Of a stretch of DNA of 64,000 bases, positions 50,995 to 58,807 are shown piece by piece. Within the stretch, counting starts at the first letter, position 1. The number at the start of each line of letters is the position of its first letter. Below the pieces are notes generated by a model that was not told where the DNA came from, ran no database searches, and saw only the letters and a program-made list of their open reading frames with translations. The position numbers and the translations under genes are program-made. The stretch is taken from assembly GCA_004340125.1 (NCBI GenBank), contig SLUK01000002.1:124001-188000 (forward strand). The letters run 5' to 3'. The stretch comes from Harryflintia acetispora. Lineage in GTDB: Bacteria; Bacillota; Clostridia; Oscillospirales; Ruminococcaceae.

Positions 50995-52230
50995 CTAGAA
51001 TATGTCCCGTTTCAAGACGAGGTTCTGCCCGTGCGGGTCCAGCACCTGCAGCGTGCGGTAGAGCTCTGCGATGTGCTCCGGCATACGGCCATCCTCGCTT
51101 GCCAGCACGCAGTGCCCGAAGCGGGCGGTCGCGTTTTCAAGCGGGGGGATGGCCTCCCCTTCCTGGTAGTTATAGCCGGCCGAAAGGACGAAGGGGAGCA
51201 TAAGAAGCTCGGACAAAGGGGTGATGGAGGAGATTTGGCCGCTGCGGCAGAAGAGCAGCTGGACCGACACCTGGCGGCTGCAGCTTTGCGGATCGTACCC
51301 TTCCAGTACCGAGCAGTCCACCGGGAGGCCCAGTGCGCGGCAGAGGGCGGCGTGCAGGATGTCGAACCCGCTGAGGTAGGGGATGAACACATCCTCGAAG
51401 GCCCCGCCGATCCGGCAGGCGAGCTCGTTGACCAAAACTCCCTGCTCCCCGATCAGGAACTGGATATAAAGCGGCCCCTCCGGAATTCCGAAGGCGGCCA
51501 CGATATGCTCCGACATTTCCCGAATCTCGGGATAGCGGTCCATGTGTACGCTCGGGAAGCGGTGCGCGGCGCAGACCCCGATGTGCACCGGGTCGGGGTG
51601 GCACTGCCGGTCGGTCAGCGCCAGGATGTAGAGCCTGCCGTTTTGTATCCAGCCCGAGAGGGTGACCTCGTCGCTGGGATAGTATTCCTCCACCAGTGCC
51701 TGCCGCTCGCGGGAAAAGGAGAGGGTCTGCGGCAGGGCGCATAAAATTTCGGCGGGGGAGTCCATCTTATAGACTCCCCGCTGCCCCTGGGAGTCGAGCG
51801 GCTTGATGACCAGCGGCGGGCAAAGTTCGGAGAGCTCCCGCTCACCTATGTCCTCGTCGAAGAGTTTCCAGCGCACGGTGGGGATATGGTGATCGGTGAG
51901 GATTTGCTTCATCACCCGCTTGTTGGTGACGGCCAGGGCAGTCTCTGCATCAATAGGGCTCGGCAGGGAGCAGGCCTTCGCCACCGCGGCGGCGGTATAA
52001 ACCGGCTGGTCGGTGCCGATGGTCATCACCCCGTCCACTTGCTCCCGGCGGGCGAGGGCAATGCAGCCGGGAATGTCAAAGGTGCTCACCCGCCTATGGA
52101 GGTCGGCATATGCGGCGGCGGGCGGACACTCGTAGTAGTCGGCCAGCACCACGGTATGTCCGAGGCGTTTCGCCAGCTTCACAGCGCTCAGCTGGCAGTT
52201 GCCCCCACCGAGGATTAGAATCTTACTCAT
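50995..52230 (-). CDS. ATP-grasp ligase
   Basis: The 411-aa protein begins with a Rossmann-like pre-grasp segment (MSKILILGGGNCQLSAVKLAKRLGHTVVLADYYE) and has the ATP-grasp pattern VTNKRVMKQILTDHHIPTVRW, CPPLVIKPLDSQGQRGVYKM, ALVEEYYPSDEVTLSG and the metal site LINELACRIGGAFEDVF-like region. This resembles carbamoyl-phosphate-synthase-L/biotin-carboxylase-like or amino-acid ligases that join a carboxylate to an amine. The start at 52230 follows GGGAGGACG and overlaps the GT2 stop by eight bases. With an aminotransferase and a glycosyltransferase upstream, it might add an amino acid to an amino sugar (inference). Confidence 0.85.
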   Translation of the reverse strand: MSKILILGGGNCQLSAVKLAKRLGHTVVLADYYECPPAAAYADLHRRVSTFDIPGCIALARREQVDGVMTIGTDQPVYTAAAVAKACSLPSPIDAETALAVTNKRVMKQILTDHHIPTVRWKLFDEDIGERELSELCPPLVIKPLDSQGQRGVYKMDSPAEILCALPQTLSFSRERQALVEEYYPSDEVTLSGWIQNGRLYILALTDRQCHPDPVHIGVCAAHRFPSVHMDRYPEIREMSEHIVAAFGIPEGPLYIQFLIGEQGVLVNELACRIGGAFEDVFIPYLSGFDILHAALCRALGLPVDCSVLEGYDPQSCSRQVSVQLLFCRSGQISSITPLSELLMLPFVLSAGYNYQEGEAIPPLENATARFGHCVLASEDGRMPEHIAELYRTLQVLDPHGQNLVLKRDIF

Positions 52231-52999
52231 CGTCCTCCCAGCCTCCCATCCTGCTATCGATTTCGTAGGGGACGCCCCGCTCCCTGGGGCGAAAGAGGGA
52301 GCCGGGCGCGGTATAATAGACAAACAGCTTCCAGTAAAGCTCCGTCAGCCGGCGCAGGGTATAGCCCGAACGGCCGTACCGGCGGGGCGGCTGGGAAAAG
52401 GGGAGGTTGTCCACCCTGGGGCTATGTAGAAAGGAAGCGGCGGAGAGATAGACGAACTCCCGCGCGCCGGCGCAGATTTTCTTCGCCAGCTCGCCGGTCA
52501 TGATCCGGTAGGCGCTCACCTTGATCCCTTTCGGCTTGTGAGTGCAAAGGGCGAACAGCCCGTCGCGCAGCGCAGCCCCGAGCCGGCGGTAAAGGGGCCG
52601 GTGCCGGATATTCGGGATGGCGTAGACCAGGTCGTATCCCTCTTTCGCCCGGTCATAGAGCGCTCCGCCGAGCTCGGGCGGGTGCTGCAGATCGTCGTCC
52701 ATGGTGATCAAATAGCGGTGCCCCCCGGCGAGCTGCAGCCCGCACAGCAGGGCATTTTGCTGCCCGAAGTTGCGCCGCAGCCGCACGGCAAGAATGGCGG
52801 AGTTATCCTCTGCCAGACGGCACAGCACCTGCCAGCTGTTGTCGGTGCTCCCGTCGTCCACCAGGACGAGATGCACCGATATATCGCGTCCTTGCCAGTA
52901 GGCGAGCAGGCGCTCTGCCAGCTCCTGCAAAGAGGAGGCGCTGTTGTAGACCGCCACCACCACGGCGAGCTCGCCCGCCGGCCCTAAGTCAGAGCGCAT
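52223..52999 (-). CDS. Glycosyltransferase family 2
   Basis: The 258-aa protein has the GT-A motifs AVVVAVYNSASSLQELAERLL, LVLVDDGSTDNSWQVL, LRRNFGQQNALLCGLQLAGG and the metal-binding ITMDDDLQHPPE, as in dolichol-/polyprenyl-phosphate hexose synthases (ArnC/GtrB type). Unlike GtrB it lacks C-terminal membrane helices. It overlaps the aminotransferase stop by 11 bases and the ATP-grasp start by eight, so the three are translationally coupled. It probably transfers a (modified amino-) sugar to a lipid or protein acceptor. Confidence 0.88.
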   Translation of the reverse strand: MRSDLGPAGELAVVVAVYNSASSLQELAERLLAYWQGRDISVHLVLVDDGSTDNSWQVLCRLAEDNSAILAVRLRRNFGQQNALLCGLQLAGGHRYLITMDDDLQHPPELGGALYDRAKEGYDLVYAIPNIRHRPLYRRLGAALRDGLFALCTHKPKGIKVSAYRIMTGELAKKICAGAREFVYLSAASFLHSPRVDNLPFSQPPRRYGRSGYTLRRLTELYWKLFVYYTAPGSLFRPRERGVPYEIDSRMGGWEDDE

Positions 53000-54110
53000 G
53001 GGCCAGCACCTGTGCCACCTGCTGCGCCTCCCCGACGCTCAGGTTGGGATGGACCGGCAGGCGCAGAAGCGTCTCATAGGCGCGCCTGCTCGCCGGCAGG
53101 TCGTCGTCCCGGTAGCCCAGCGCGTGGCCCATCGGGGACATATGTAAGGGGACATAGTGGGTGCGCGCGTCGATCCCCTGGGAATGCAGCCGATTTTGTA
53201 CCCGCCCGAGGGTACCTGGCCCGTCGAACCGGACATAGAACAAATGCCCGTTGGACGAGCAGTCCGGCGGCACTGACATCAGCCGCAGCCGCCCGCTTTC
53301 CTCCAGCGGCAGAAGGGCCTGACGGTAGGCTTCGCAGAGCTCGAGCCTTCGGGAGGTAATCTCTTCGAGGGAAAGCAGCTGGGCGTAGAGCAGGCAGGCG
53401 CACCATTCGCTTAAAATCAGGCTCGATCCGCGCGAAGTCCAGGCGTACCGCCCGCTCTCCCCGCGCAGGTAGCCGCTGCGGTTGGTGCCGCATTCGCGGT
53501 AAAGTTCGGCCTGCTGACGGTACTTTTCGGCGCAGGTGAGCGCCCCGCCCTCGCCGCAGGAAATGTTCTTGGTGCTGTGAAAGCTGTAAGCGCCAAAATC
53601 CCCGATGGTCCCGAGGTGCCGCCCTTTGTAGAAGGCTCCCACCGCTTGGGCGGCGTCCTCGATCAGGATCAGCCCCGCCTCGTTTGCCAAACGGACCAGG
53701 CGGTCCATGTCGCAGGAGACCGCGCCGTAGTGCACGGTGATCACCGCCCTGGTGCGGGGGGTGATCCGCCGCTGCATATCGTCGATGTCCAGGTTTTGGG
53801 TATCCGGGTCCACGTCGCAGAGCACCGGGGTCCCCCCGGCGAGGAGGACCGCATTCCCCGCGGAGGGGAAATTATAGGAGGGGAGGATCACCTCGTCCCC
53901 GGATTTCAGATGGAGCACGCCCAGCGCCAGCTCGAGCGCATGGGTGCACGAGGGGGTCAGAAAGGGTAAGTTTGTGTGGAGACGGCTTTGAAAGAGGCCC
54001 TGTACCCGGGCGGCACAGTCGCCGTCCGAGGCCATGGGCCCCATAAGGCAGTCCTCGATCAGCTCCCGTTCATGGGGGGAGCGAAAACGGCTGTAAAAGG
54101 AGATGGGCAT
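52989..54110 (-). CDS. DegT/DnrJ/EryC1 sugar aminotransferase (WecE/RffA type)
   Basis: This PLP enzyme aminates a 4-keto-6-deoxy nucleotide sugar. The 373-aa protein shows TPSCTHALELALGVLHLKSGDEVILPSYNFPSAGNAVLLAGGTPVLCDVDPDTQNLD, the PLP pocket ILIEDAAQAVGA, and the Lys in AYSFHSTKNISCGEGGAL; GIDARTHYVPLHMSP fits the RffA/WecE group. AAAGGA precedes ATG 54110. It is the first gene of a seven-gene minus-strand operon and diverges from a TusA gene. The nucleotide-sugar dehydratase that would make its substrate is not in the window. Confidence 0.9.
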   Translation of the reverse strand: MPISFYSRFRSPHERELIEDCLMGPMASDGDCAARVQGLFQSRLHTNLPFLTPSCTHALELALGVLHLKSGDEVILPSYNFPSAGNAVLLAGGTPVLCDVDPDTQNLDIDDMQRRITPRTRAVITVHYGAVSCDMDRLVRLANEAGLILIEDAAQAVGAFYKGRHLGTIGDFGAYSFHSTKNISCGEGGALTCAEKYRQQAELYRECGTNRSGYLRGESGRYAWTSRGSSLILSEWCACLLYAQLLSLEEITSRRLELCEAYRQALLPLEESGRLRLMSVPPDCSSNGHLFYVRFDGPGTLGRVQNRLHSQGIDARTHYVPLHMSPMGHALGYRDDDLPASRRAYETLLRLPVHPNLSVGEAQQVAQVLAHAL

Positions 54111-54146
54111 AGTACGAAGTCCTTTCATCAAAGGATGAAGAATTAT

Positions 54147-54179
54147 CTCTCGCAATGTGTTATAATAAAGAAGCGAGAG
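54147..54179 (+). promoter_or_regulatory. TusA promoter with flanking inverted repeat
   Basis: An extended -10 (TGTTATAAT, TATAAT at 54161-54166) lies between the perfect 7-base arms CTCTCGC (54147-54153) and GCGAGAG (54173-54179). The arms could be a repressor operator or a 5' stem. Confidence 0.5.
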
Positions 54180-54191
54180 GAGGGAGCGTAT

Positions 54192-54407
54192 ATGTACGAA
54201 ATCAATTGCCTGGGGGATATCTGCCCGGTTCCGCTGATGAAGCTGCAAAAGGAGCTCAAAACCCACAGTCAGATCCGGCTGATCACCGATCACAGCTGCG
54301 TCTGCGAGTCGATCACCAACTACTGCAGGCAGCGCAGGCTGAAGATGAGCATCCTCGAACCGATCAACGGCGTGTGGGAGATCACCGTCTGTGCGCTCAG
54401 CAAATAG
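54192..54407 (+). CDS. TusA/SirA-family sulfur carrier protein
   Basis: A 71-aa protein with the family motif CLGDICPVPLMKLQKEL, including the persulfide-carrying Cys in CPVP, and the fold ending GVWEITVCAL. Extra cysteines occur in DHSCVCESITNYC. TusA proteins accept sulfane sulfur and pass it to tRNA thiolation, molybdopterin or other pathways. ATG 54192 follows AGGGAG. Its 3' end overlaps the convergent LysR gene by 11 bases. A second TusA is encoded at 56445 between two YeeE/YedE halves. Confidence 0.88.
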   Translation: MYEINCLGDICPVPLMKLQKELKTHSQIRLITDHSCVCESITNYCRQRRLKMSILEPINGVWEITVCALSK

Positions 54408-55296
54408 AAGTGCTTACAATGTGCTCGACGTAGCGGGTGACCTCGGTGATGCCGAGGTTGGAAATCTGCTTCTTGTGCTTATAAATAATATAGACGTCAT
54501 AACTGAGGTTGATCCCATCGGCATCAAGGATTTTGAGCTGCTTGAGATAGACCTCTTTTTTGATTGCCATATAGGGGAGGAAGGCGAGGCCGTGCCTTGC
54601 GATCACCGAGGCCTTGACCGACTCGGTGGAGTCGAGGTGGCACATGATATTGAAATCGCCGAAATCGTAGCCCAGCGTTTTGATCTGCTCGAGCAGCAGC
54701 CGGTAGGAACTGAAGTTTTCATTGAGCATGATCAGCGGGAACTTTTGAAGCTCCCGAAGCGAGATATGTTCGCCGACGTGGTAATCCTCCGCGGCGACCA
54801 GGCAGATCTTGTCCGAAAAGCTCTTCTTGCAGACCAGCCCGCTCTCGCCGGTGCTGCCCACGATAAAGCCGATGTCGGCTTCGTCGTCCAGCACCTGGTG
54901 CAGCACCTCGCTCGAGGGCATGGAGGAAAGCAGGAAATTGTACTGCGGATATTGGGTTTTCAGCTTAAAAAGGGTGCAGGGGATGGCATAGTTTCCCGCC
55001 ACCGGGGTGGCGCAGATGCGCACGATGCCGCTGTTGTTCTGCAGGCTCTCGATGTCCTCGCGGAAGTTTTCGTAGACCCGCATGAACTGCACGGCATATT
55101 TTTGCATGATCTTGCCCGCCTCGGTCAGCTCGATCCCGCGGTTGCTGCGCTCGAAAAGCTTGAAGCCCACCTCGTCCTCGAGGCGCTGCATCTGCTGGCT
55201 GAGCGCGGGCTGCGAAATGTGGTTTTGGGCGGCCACGCGGGAGATGCTCTTCTCGTTGGCGATCTTGCTGAATAGAATGATATGCTCCAGATGCAC
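54397..55296 (-). CDS. LysR family transcriptional regulator
   Basis: The 299-aa protein has the LysR helix-turn-helix (MHLEHIILFSKIANEKSISRVAAQNHISQPALSQQMQRLEDEVGFKLFERSNRGIELTEAG is the pattern, residues 1-60) and a substrate-binding domain (about 90-290). GAGGAGG lies upstream of the ATG. It diverges from the YeeE/TusA/YeeE/flavoprotein operon across a 371-bp gap containing a nested inverted repeat next to its -35, the usual LysR arrangement for autoregulation and control of the divergent genes. A sulfur compound or cysteine precursor is the likely co-inducer (inference). Confidence 0.92.
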   Translation of the reverse strand: MHLEHIILFSKIANEKSISRVAAQNHISQPALSQQMQRLEDEVGFKLFERSNRGIELTEAGKIMQKYAVQFMRVYENFREDIESLQNNSGIVRICATPVAGNYAIPCTLFKLKTQYPQYNFLLSSMPSSEVLHQVLDDEADIGFIVGSTGESGLVCKKSFSDKICLVAAEDYHVGEHISLRELQKFPLIMLNENFSSYRLLLEQIKTLGYDFGDFNIMCHLDSTESVKASVIARHGLAFLPYMAIKKEVYLKQLKILDADGINLSYDVYIIYKHKKQISNLGITEVTRYVEHIVSTSIC

Positions 55297-55326
55297 ACAA
55301 AGACCTCCTCACTGCTATTGAATGTT

Positions 55327-55354
55327 ATTATACCAGCTTTCATAAATAATTCAA
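55327..55354 (-). promoter_or_regulatory. Promoter of lysR
   Basis: Minus strand TTGAAT (55354-55349), a 16-bp spacer and TATAAT (55332-55327). Confidence 0.8.
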
Positions 55355-55362
55355 TTGGCAAG

Positions 55363-55402
55363 CCCTTTGCCATAAAGGTACATTATGGTAGGCCAAAGGG
55401 AG
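55363..55402. promoter_or_regulatory. Putative LysR operator (nested inverted repeat)
   Basis: CCATAA-N7-TTATGG (55370-55388) is nested in outer arms CCCTTTG and CAAAGGG. Its centre is about 60 bp upstream of the predicted lysR start, the usual site for LysR recognition elements. Confidence 0.6.
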
Positions 55403-55609
55403 GCCGGCAGGGAAAAACGGCTATAAAAGGGATGGAAAGGCAGGAGAGAAAAGGGCATAAAATAGGGAAAGAAGGGGGAGAGCGCCACCTAAATATTGCA
55501 TGGTGCAAAAGAATTTTCGATTGCAGCGCACCCAATAAAATCCCACCATATTATAATAAGATTTTATGCAGCATAACGACATCGAGTAGTGAAATTATTA
55601 ACAATATGC

Positions 55610-55615
55610 TATAAT
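55610..55615 (+). promoter_or_regulatory. Extended -10 of the sulfur-transport operon
   Basis: TGCTATAAT ending at 55615; no convincing -35 is present, as expected for an activator-dependent promoter. Confidence 0.55.
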
Positions 55616-55667
55616 GAAAGACGTAGTAAACCGTTAATCTAAAATTTCAAACGTAGGAGGTGCAGGA

Positions 55668-56387
55668 ATGTCAGAGGAAAACAACAACACCACGCCGGCG
55701 GCAGGCGCTTCGACCATTCGCCGGGCTTCTTCGCGGGCGCCCAGGAAGCCCAAGAAGAGCCAGCTCCCTTTTGCGCTGCTGGTTTTTGCCGTGATGATCG
55801 TCATCGGCGTGCTGCTCAGTTTTCGTTCTAGCGATCTTGCCATGTTTTGGGTTTTCGGCGGCTGTTTCGGGTTTATTTTGCAGAAGTCGCGCTTCTGTTT
55901 TACCGCCTCACTGCGCGACCCCTGTATCACCGGAAGCACCTCGATCACCCGGGCGGTGCTGATTGCCTTCGCGATTTCGACCATCGGCTTCGCGGCGATC
56001 AAGTACAATGCCTTTGCCAACGGCCTGCCCATCCCGGGACAGAGCTATGTCCAGCCGATCAGTCTCGCCACCGTCGTGGGAGGCATCATGTTCGGCGTCG
56101 GCATGGTCATCGCGGGCGGGTGTGCCTCCGGGACGCTCATGCGTGTCGGTGAAGGCTTTGGCATGCAGATGCTCTCCCTTTTATTTTTCGTGGTCGGTTC
56201 CCTCTGGGGAGCGCACGATATGGGCTGGTGGACCGTCAACTTTGTGGCAAACGGCCCGCGCGTCTTCCTGCCGGATGTCTTCGGCTGGTTCGGCGCAGTG
56301 GTGATCCAGTTGCTCATCATTGCCCTGCTGTATGTTGCGGCGGACAAGTTTGAGCGTAAGAAAATGGGAATCACCGACGAGGATTAA
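55668..56387 (+). CDS. YeeE/YedE family sulfur transporter, first half
   Basis: The 239-aa membrane protein has a cytoplasmic Ser/Arg/Lys-rich N-terminus (about 1-33) and five or six helices. Cysteine-containing elements typical of the thiosulfate-uptake (TsuA/YeeE) family are visible: QKSRFCFTASLRDPCITG and the hairpin AGGCASGTLMRVGEG. In TsuA such cysteines line the pathway. AGGAGGTG lies before the ATG. It is the first gene of a four-gene operon with TusA, another YeeE/YedE half and a flavoprotein. Selenium-related YedE proteins are homologous, so the exact chalcogen species is unproven. Confidence 0.88.
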   Translation: MSEENNNTTPAAGASTIRRASSRAPRKPKKSQLPFALLVFAVMIVIGVLLSFRSSDLAMFWVFGGCFGFILQKSRFCFTASLRDPCITGSTSITRAVLIAFAISTIGFAAIKYNAFANGLPIPGQSYVQPISLATVVGGIMFGVGMVIAGGCASGTLMRVGEGFGMQMLSLLFFVVGSLWGAHDMGWWTVNFVANGPRVFLPDVFGWFGAVVIQLLIIALLYVAADKFERKKMGITDED

Positions 56388-56444
56388 TCCAAGAAGAGTC
56401 AGTACATAAACCAAAATAATATTATTTTACAGGAGGAAATGACA

Positions 56445-56672
56445 ATGGCTGAATACACTGTTGATTGCTTAGGCGAGGCTTGCCCCGTACCGCTGATGAA
56501 GGTACAGAAGAAGATGGAGACCATGGCCGTGGGCGACGTTCTGGTTGCCCAGATTGACCACAGCTGCGCGATGAAGAACATCCCCGAGTGGGCGCGCAAC
56601 CAGGGCCACAACGTCGAGATCGAAGAGGTCGACGACGGCGAGTGGGAAATCGTGATCGAAAAAACGAAATAA
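56445..56672 (+). CDS. TusA/SirA-family sulfur carrier protein
   Basis: A 75-aa protein with CLGEACPVPLMKVQKKMETM (persulfide Cys in CPVP) and the C-terminal EEVDDGEWEIVIEKTK. AGGAGG is eight bases from ATG 56445, so the in-frame ATG 56439 is less likely. Placed between the two YeeE/YedE genes, it probably receives imported sulfur on the cytoplasmic side, as found for TusA-like partners of YeeE. It has fewer cysteines than the paralogue at 54192. Confidence 0.93.
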   Translation: MAEYTVDCLGEACPVPLMKVQKKMETMAVGDVLVAQIDHSCAMKNIPEWARNQGHNVEIEEVDDGEWEIVIEKTK

Positions 56673-56713
56673 CCTTTACTTTCTGAGCTTTGAAAGGTGA
56701 TACGGAAAGGCAG

Positions 56714-57274
56714 GTGTCGGTTCGTTTGAACGAGTTTTGGACGAAAATCACCAAAAACAGATATTATAAAATGGTCTTTAAGAACCCCTTTACATATGTG
56801 ACGGGCGCGGTGCTGCTGGCGATTTTCCAGATTGCGATCTTCGCCTACTCCGGCAACCCGTGGGGCGTTTCGGGGACCTTCGCCAACTGGGGCGCGTGGC
56901 TGTATGAGCTCGTCGGCGGCAATGTGGATAAGTGGTATTACTTCTCCTCCTCCGGCGCGCAGGCAACCCTGGAAAGCGGATTTTTAAGTCATACGGGCAG
57001 TATGCTCGACATCGGCATCATCTTCGGTGCCCTGCTGGCGGCGCTGCTGGCTTCCCAGTGGAAATTCAAGAAGATCAAAAACCTCAAGCAGGTCGTCGCG
57101 GCGGTGCTGGGCGGATTGCTGATGGGTTACGGTGCGAGACTGGCGGGCGGCTGCAACATCGGCGCGCTCTTCAGCGGAATTGCCTCGCTGTCCCTGTCGG
57201 GTTGGGTCTTCGCGCTCTTCCTCTTCGTGGGGGCGTTCTTCGGAAGCAAGCTGCTGGCAAAATTCTTTATGTGA
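56714..57274 (+). CDS. YeeE/YedE family sulfur transporter, second half
   Basis: The product (186 aa from GTG 56714) has about five helices and the family hairpin LLMGYGARLAGGCNIGALFSGIASLSLSGWVFAL, equivalent to the second half of single-chain YeeE/TsuA proteins; the key Cys lies in GGCNIG. TTG 56726 (after AGGCAGGTG) or TTG 56690 are other possible starts; none is decisive. With the gene at 55668 it would make a two-chain channel. The downstream flavoprotein gene starts 133 bp later. Confidence 0.85.
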   Translation: MSVRLNEFWTKITKNRYYKMVFKNPFTYVTGAVLLAIFQIAIFAYSGNPWGVSGTFANWGAWLYELVGGNVDKWYYFSSSGAQATLESGFLSHTGSMLDIGIIFGALLAALLASQWKFKKIKNLKQVVAAVLGGLLMGYGARLAGGCNIGALFSGIASLSLSGWVFALFLFVGAFFGSKLLAKFFM

Positions 57275-57406
57275 AATCTCTTTGCGAGAGAGATAGGGTC
57301 ATACGGGTTGGAGGTCTTTTGCAGAAAAAGGCCTCCAACTGTTATGGCTCACTTTTGGGACAGACCGCTGCGGTCTGAAATGAGATGAAGGAGGAACCCT
57401 TTCGAT

Positions 57407-58651
57407 ATGGAAAAGAAGACGGAACAATATGACGTCGTAATTATCGGCGGCGGGGCAGCGGGTCTGACCGCCGGAATCTATTGCGGGCGGGCCCGCCTGA
57501 AGACCTTGATTATCGAAAAAGCGCTGGTCGGGGGCTTGGCGACCTATACCAATGAAATCGAAAACTATCCCGGCTTCCCCGAGGGGGAGACCGGTTTGGG
57601 GCTGATGGAGCTCTTCCATAAGCAGGCTAAAAAGTTCGGAGTCAAGTTTAAGCTCACCGACGTGCGCGGCGTGCAGCTCGAGGGGGACGTCAAGGTCGTG
57701 GAGACCTTCCGCACCAACTACGAGTGTAAGGCTGTGGTGCTCGCCTCGGGCGGCAAGCCCCGGCTCACCGGCTCGAAGGGCGAGGACAAGTACCTGTATG
57801 ACAAGGGGATTTCCTTCTGCGCCACCTGCGATGCGGCGGCCAACACCGGCAAGACCGTCATGGTCATCGGTAGCGGCGACGCGGCGATCGAGGAAGGGAT
57901 GTTCCTGACCAAGTTTGCCAGCAAGGTCATCGTCTCGGTGATGCACGAAGAGGGGAAGATGGACTGCAACGAGATCGCCCGGGAAGAGGCGCTGCAGAAC
58001 CCCAAGATGGAATTCAAGTGGAATACCGTCACCGAGGAGTTTAAGGGCGGCGAGCGGCTGGAAAGCGTGGTGCTCAAGAACCTCAAGACCGGTGAGCTGG
58101 ACGACGTGAAGGTGGACACCTGCTTCATCTTTATCGGCTATCTGCCGAACACCGAGATCTTCAAGGGGATCGTCGACATGAACCGCGCGGGCTACCTGAT
58201 CACCAACGAGAAGATGGAGACCAATATCCCCGGCGTTTACGCCGCGGGCGATGTGCGGGACAAGTGGCTCAAGCAGGTTTCCACCGCGGTGGGCGACGGT
58301 GCGATCGCGGGGTATGCGTGTGAGAAGTACATCGCCGAGAGCGAGCAGTTCGAGAACCAGATCATGGCGGGTGATCTGCCGGGGCTGGTCTTCGTCTATA
58401 ATGCGGTCGATCCCAAGGCGCGCGCGCTCATGCCGGTGATCGAGCAGTTCGAGGAGACCCATGCCGGACGCGTCAAGGTCACCCGGGTGGATGTCTATAA
58501 ATCCGAGGGTATCGCCAATCGGCTGGGCATCAGCGAGACCCCTTGCGCCGTCTGCATTCGTGACGGGCAGAAGGCCGGGACCCTGGCTGAAAACATCAGC
58601 ATGGAGTCGCTTGAGAAGCTCATGGGCCTCTCGCTGGTGGAGAGCAAATAA
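57407..58651 (+). CDS. Thioredoxin reductase-like flavoprotein with C-terminal thioredoxin-fold domain lacking CxxC
   Basis: The 414-aa protein has an FAD domain (VVIIGGGAAGLTAGIYCGRA, and PGVYAAGDVRD near 280) and an NAD(P) domain with the redox pair CATCDAA (Cys138, Cys141), where the usual following Gly is Ala. Residues about 325-410 add a thioredoxin-like domain: LVFVYNAVDPKARALMPVIEQF replaces the WCGPC segment, and the cis-Pro loop reads ETPCAVC. AAGGAGGA precedes the ATG. It closes the sulfur-transport operon, so it probably reduces TusA- or thiol-bound persulfide rather than ordinary thioredoxin (inference). Confidence 0.88.
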   Translation: MEKKTEQYDVVIIGGGAAGLTAGIYCGRARLKTLIIEKALVGGLATYTNEIENYPGFPEGETGLGLMELFHKQAKKFGVKFKLTDVRGVQLEGDVKVVETFRTNYECKAVVLASGGKPRLTGSKGEDKYLYDKGISFCATCDAAANTGKTVMVIGSGDAAIEEGMFLTKFASKVIVSVMHEEGKMDCNEIAREEALQNPKMEFKWNTVTEEFKGGERLESVVLKNLKTGELDDVKVDTCFIFIGYLPNTEIFKGIVDMNRAGYLITNEKMETNIPGVYAAGDVRDKWLKQVSTAVGDGAIAGYACEKYIAESEQFENQIMAGDLPGLVFVYNAVDPKARALMPVIEQFEETHAGRVKVTRVDVYKSEGIANRLGISETPCAVCIRDGQKAGTLAENISMESLEKLMGLSLVESK

Positions 58652-58670
58652 ATCGCGGGAAACCGCAGAG

Positions 58671-58702
58671 GAAAGCCGCAGCAATCGCTGCGGCTTTCTG
58701 TT
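58671..58702 (+). terminator. Terminator of sulfur-transport operon
   Basis: Stem GAAAGCCGCAG / CTGCGGCTTTC with a T-rich tail. Confidence 0.85.
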
Positions 58703-58764
58703 TGTTGAAATATGAATAAACTATGAATTTTAGGATTGCTCTCGGCAAAAAGCCGCCATCCTGC

Positions 58765-58770
58765 TATAAT
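58765..58770 (+). promoter_or_regulatory. Extended -10 promoter of pyrBI
   Basis: TGCTATAAT with TATAAT at 58765-58770; the -35 is poor. A small CGGC/GCCG hairpin overlaps the spacer. Confidence 0.55.
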
Positions 58771-58807
58771 AAATAAGTAAAAAAAGAAGATTTCGGGAGG
58801 TTAGAAC

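Larger units (their letters stand above)
55297..55667. other. LysR/YeeE divergent control region
   Basis: The 371-bp gap holds the lysR promoter, a nested palindrome (55363-55402), and toward the right TTGCA/TGCAA and ATAAAATC/GATTTTAT inverted pairs and the YeeE promoter (TGCTATAAT ending 55615). No coding region is seen. The middle part (55400-55500) is purine-rich on the + strand. Confidence 0.6.

Noticed and set aside
57299..58684. 461-codon minus-strand frame opposite the flavoprotein gene
   Set aside because: It mirrors a gene with FAD, NAD(P) and CATC motifs and has no ribosome site.
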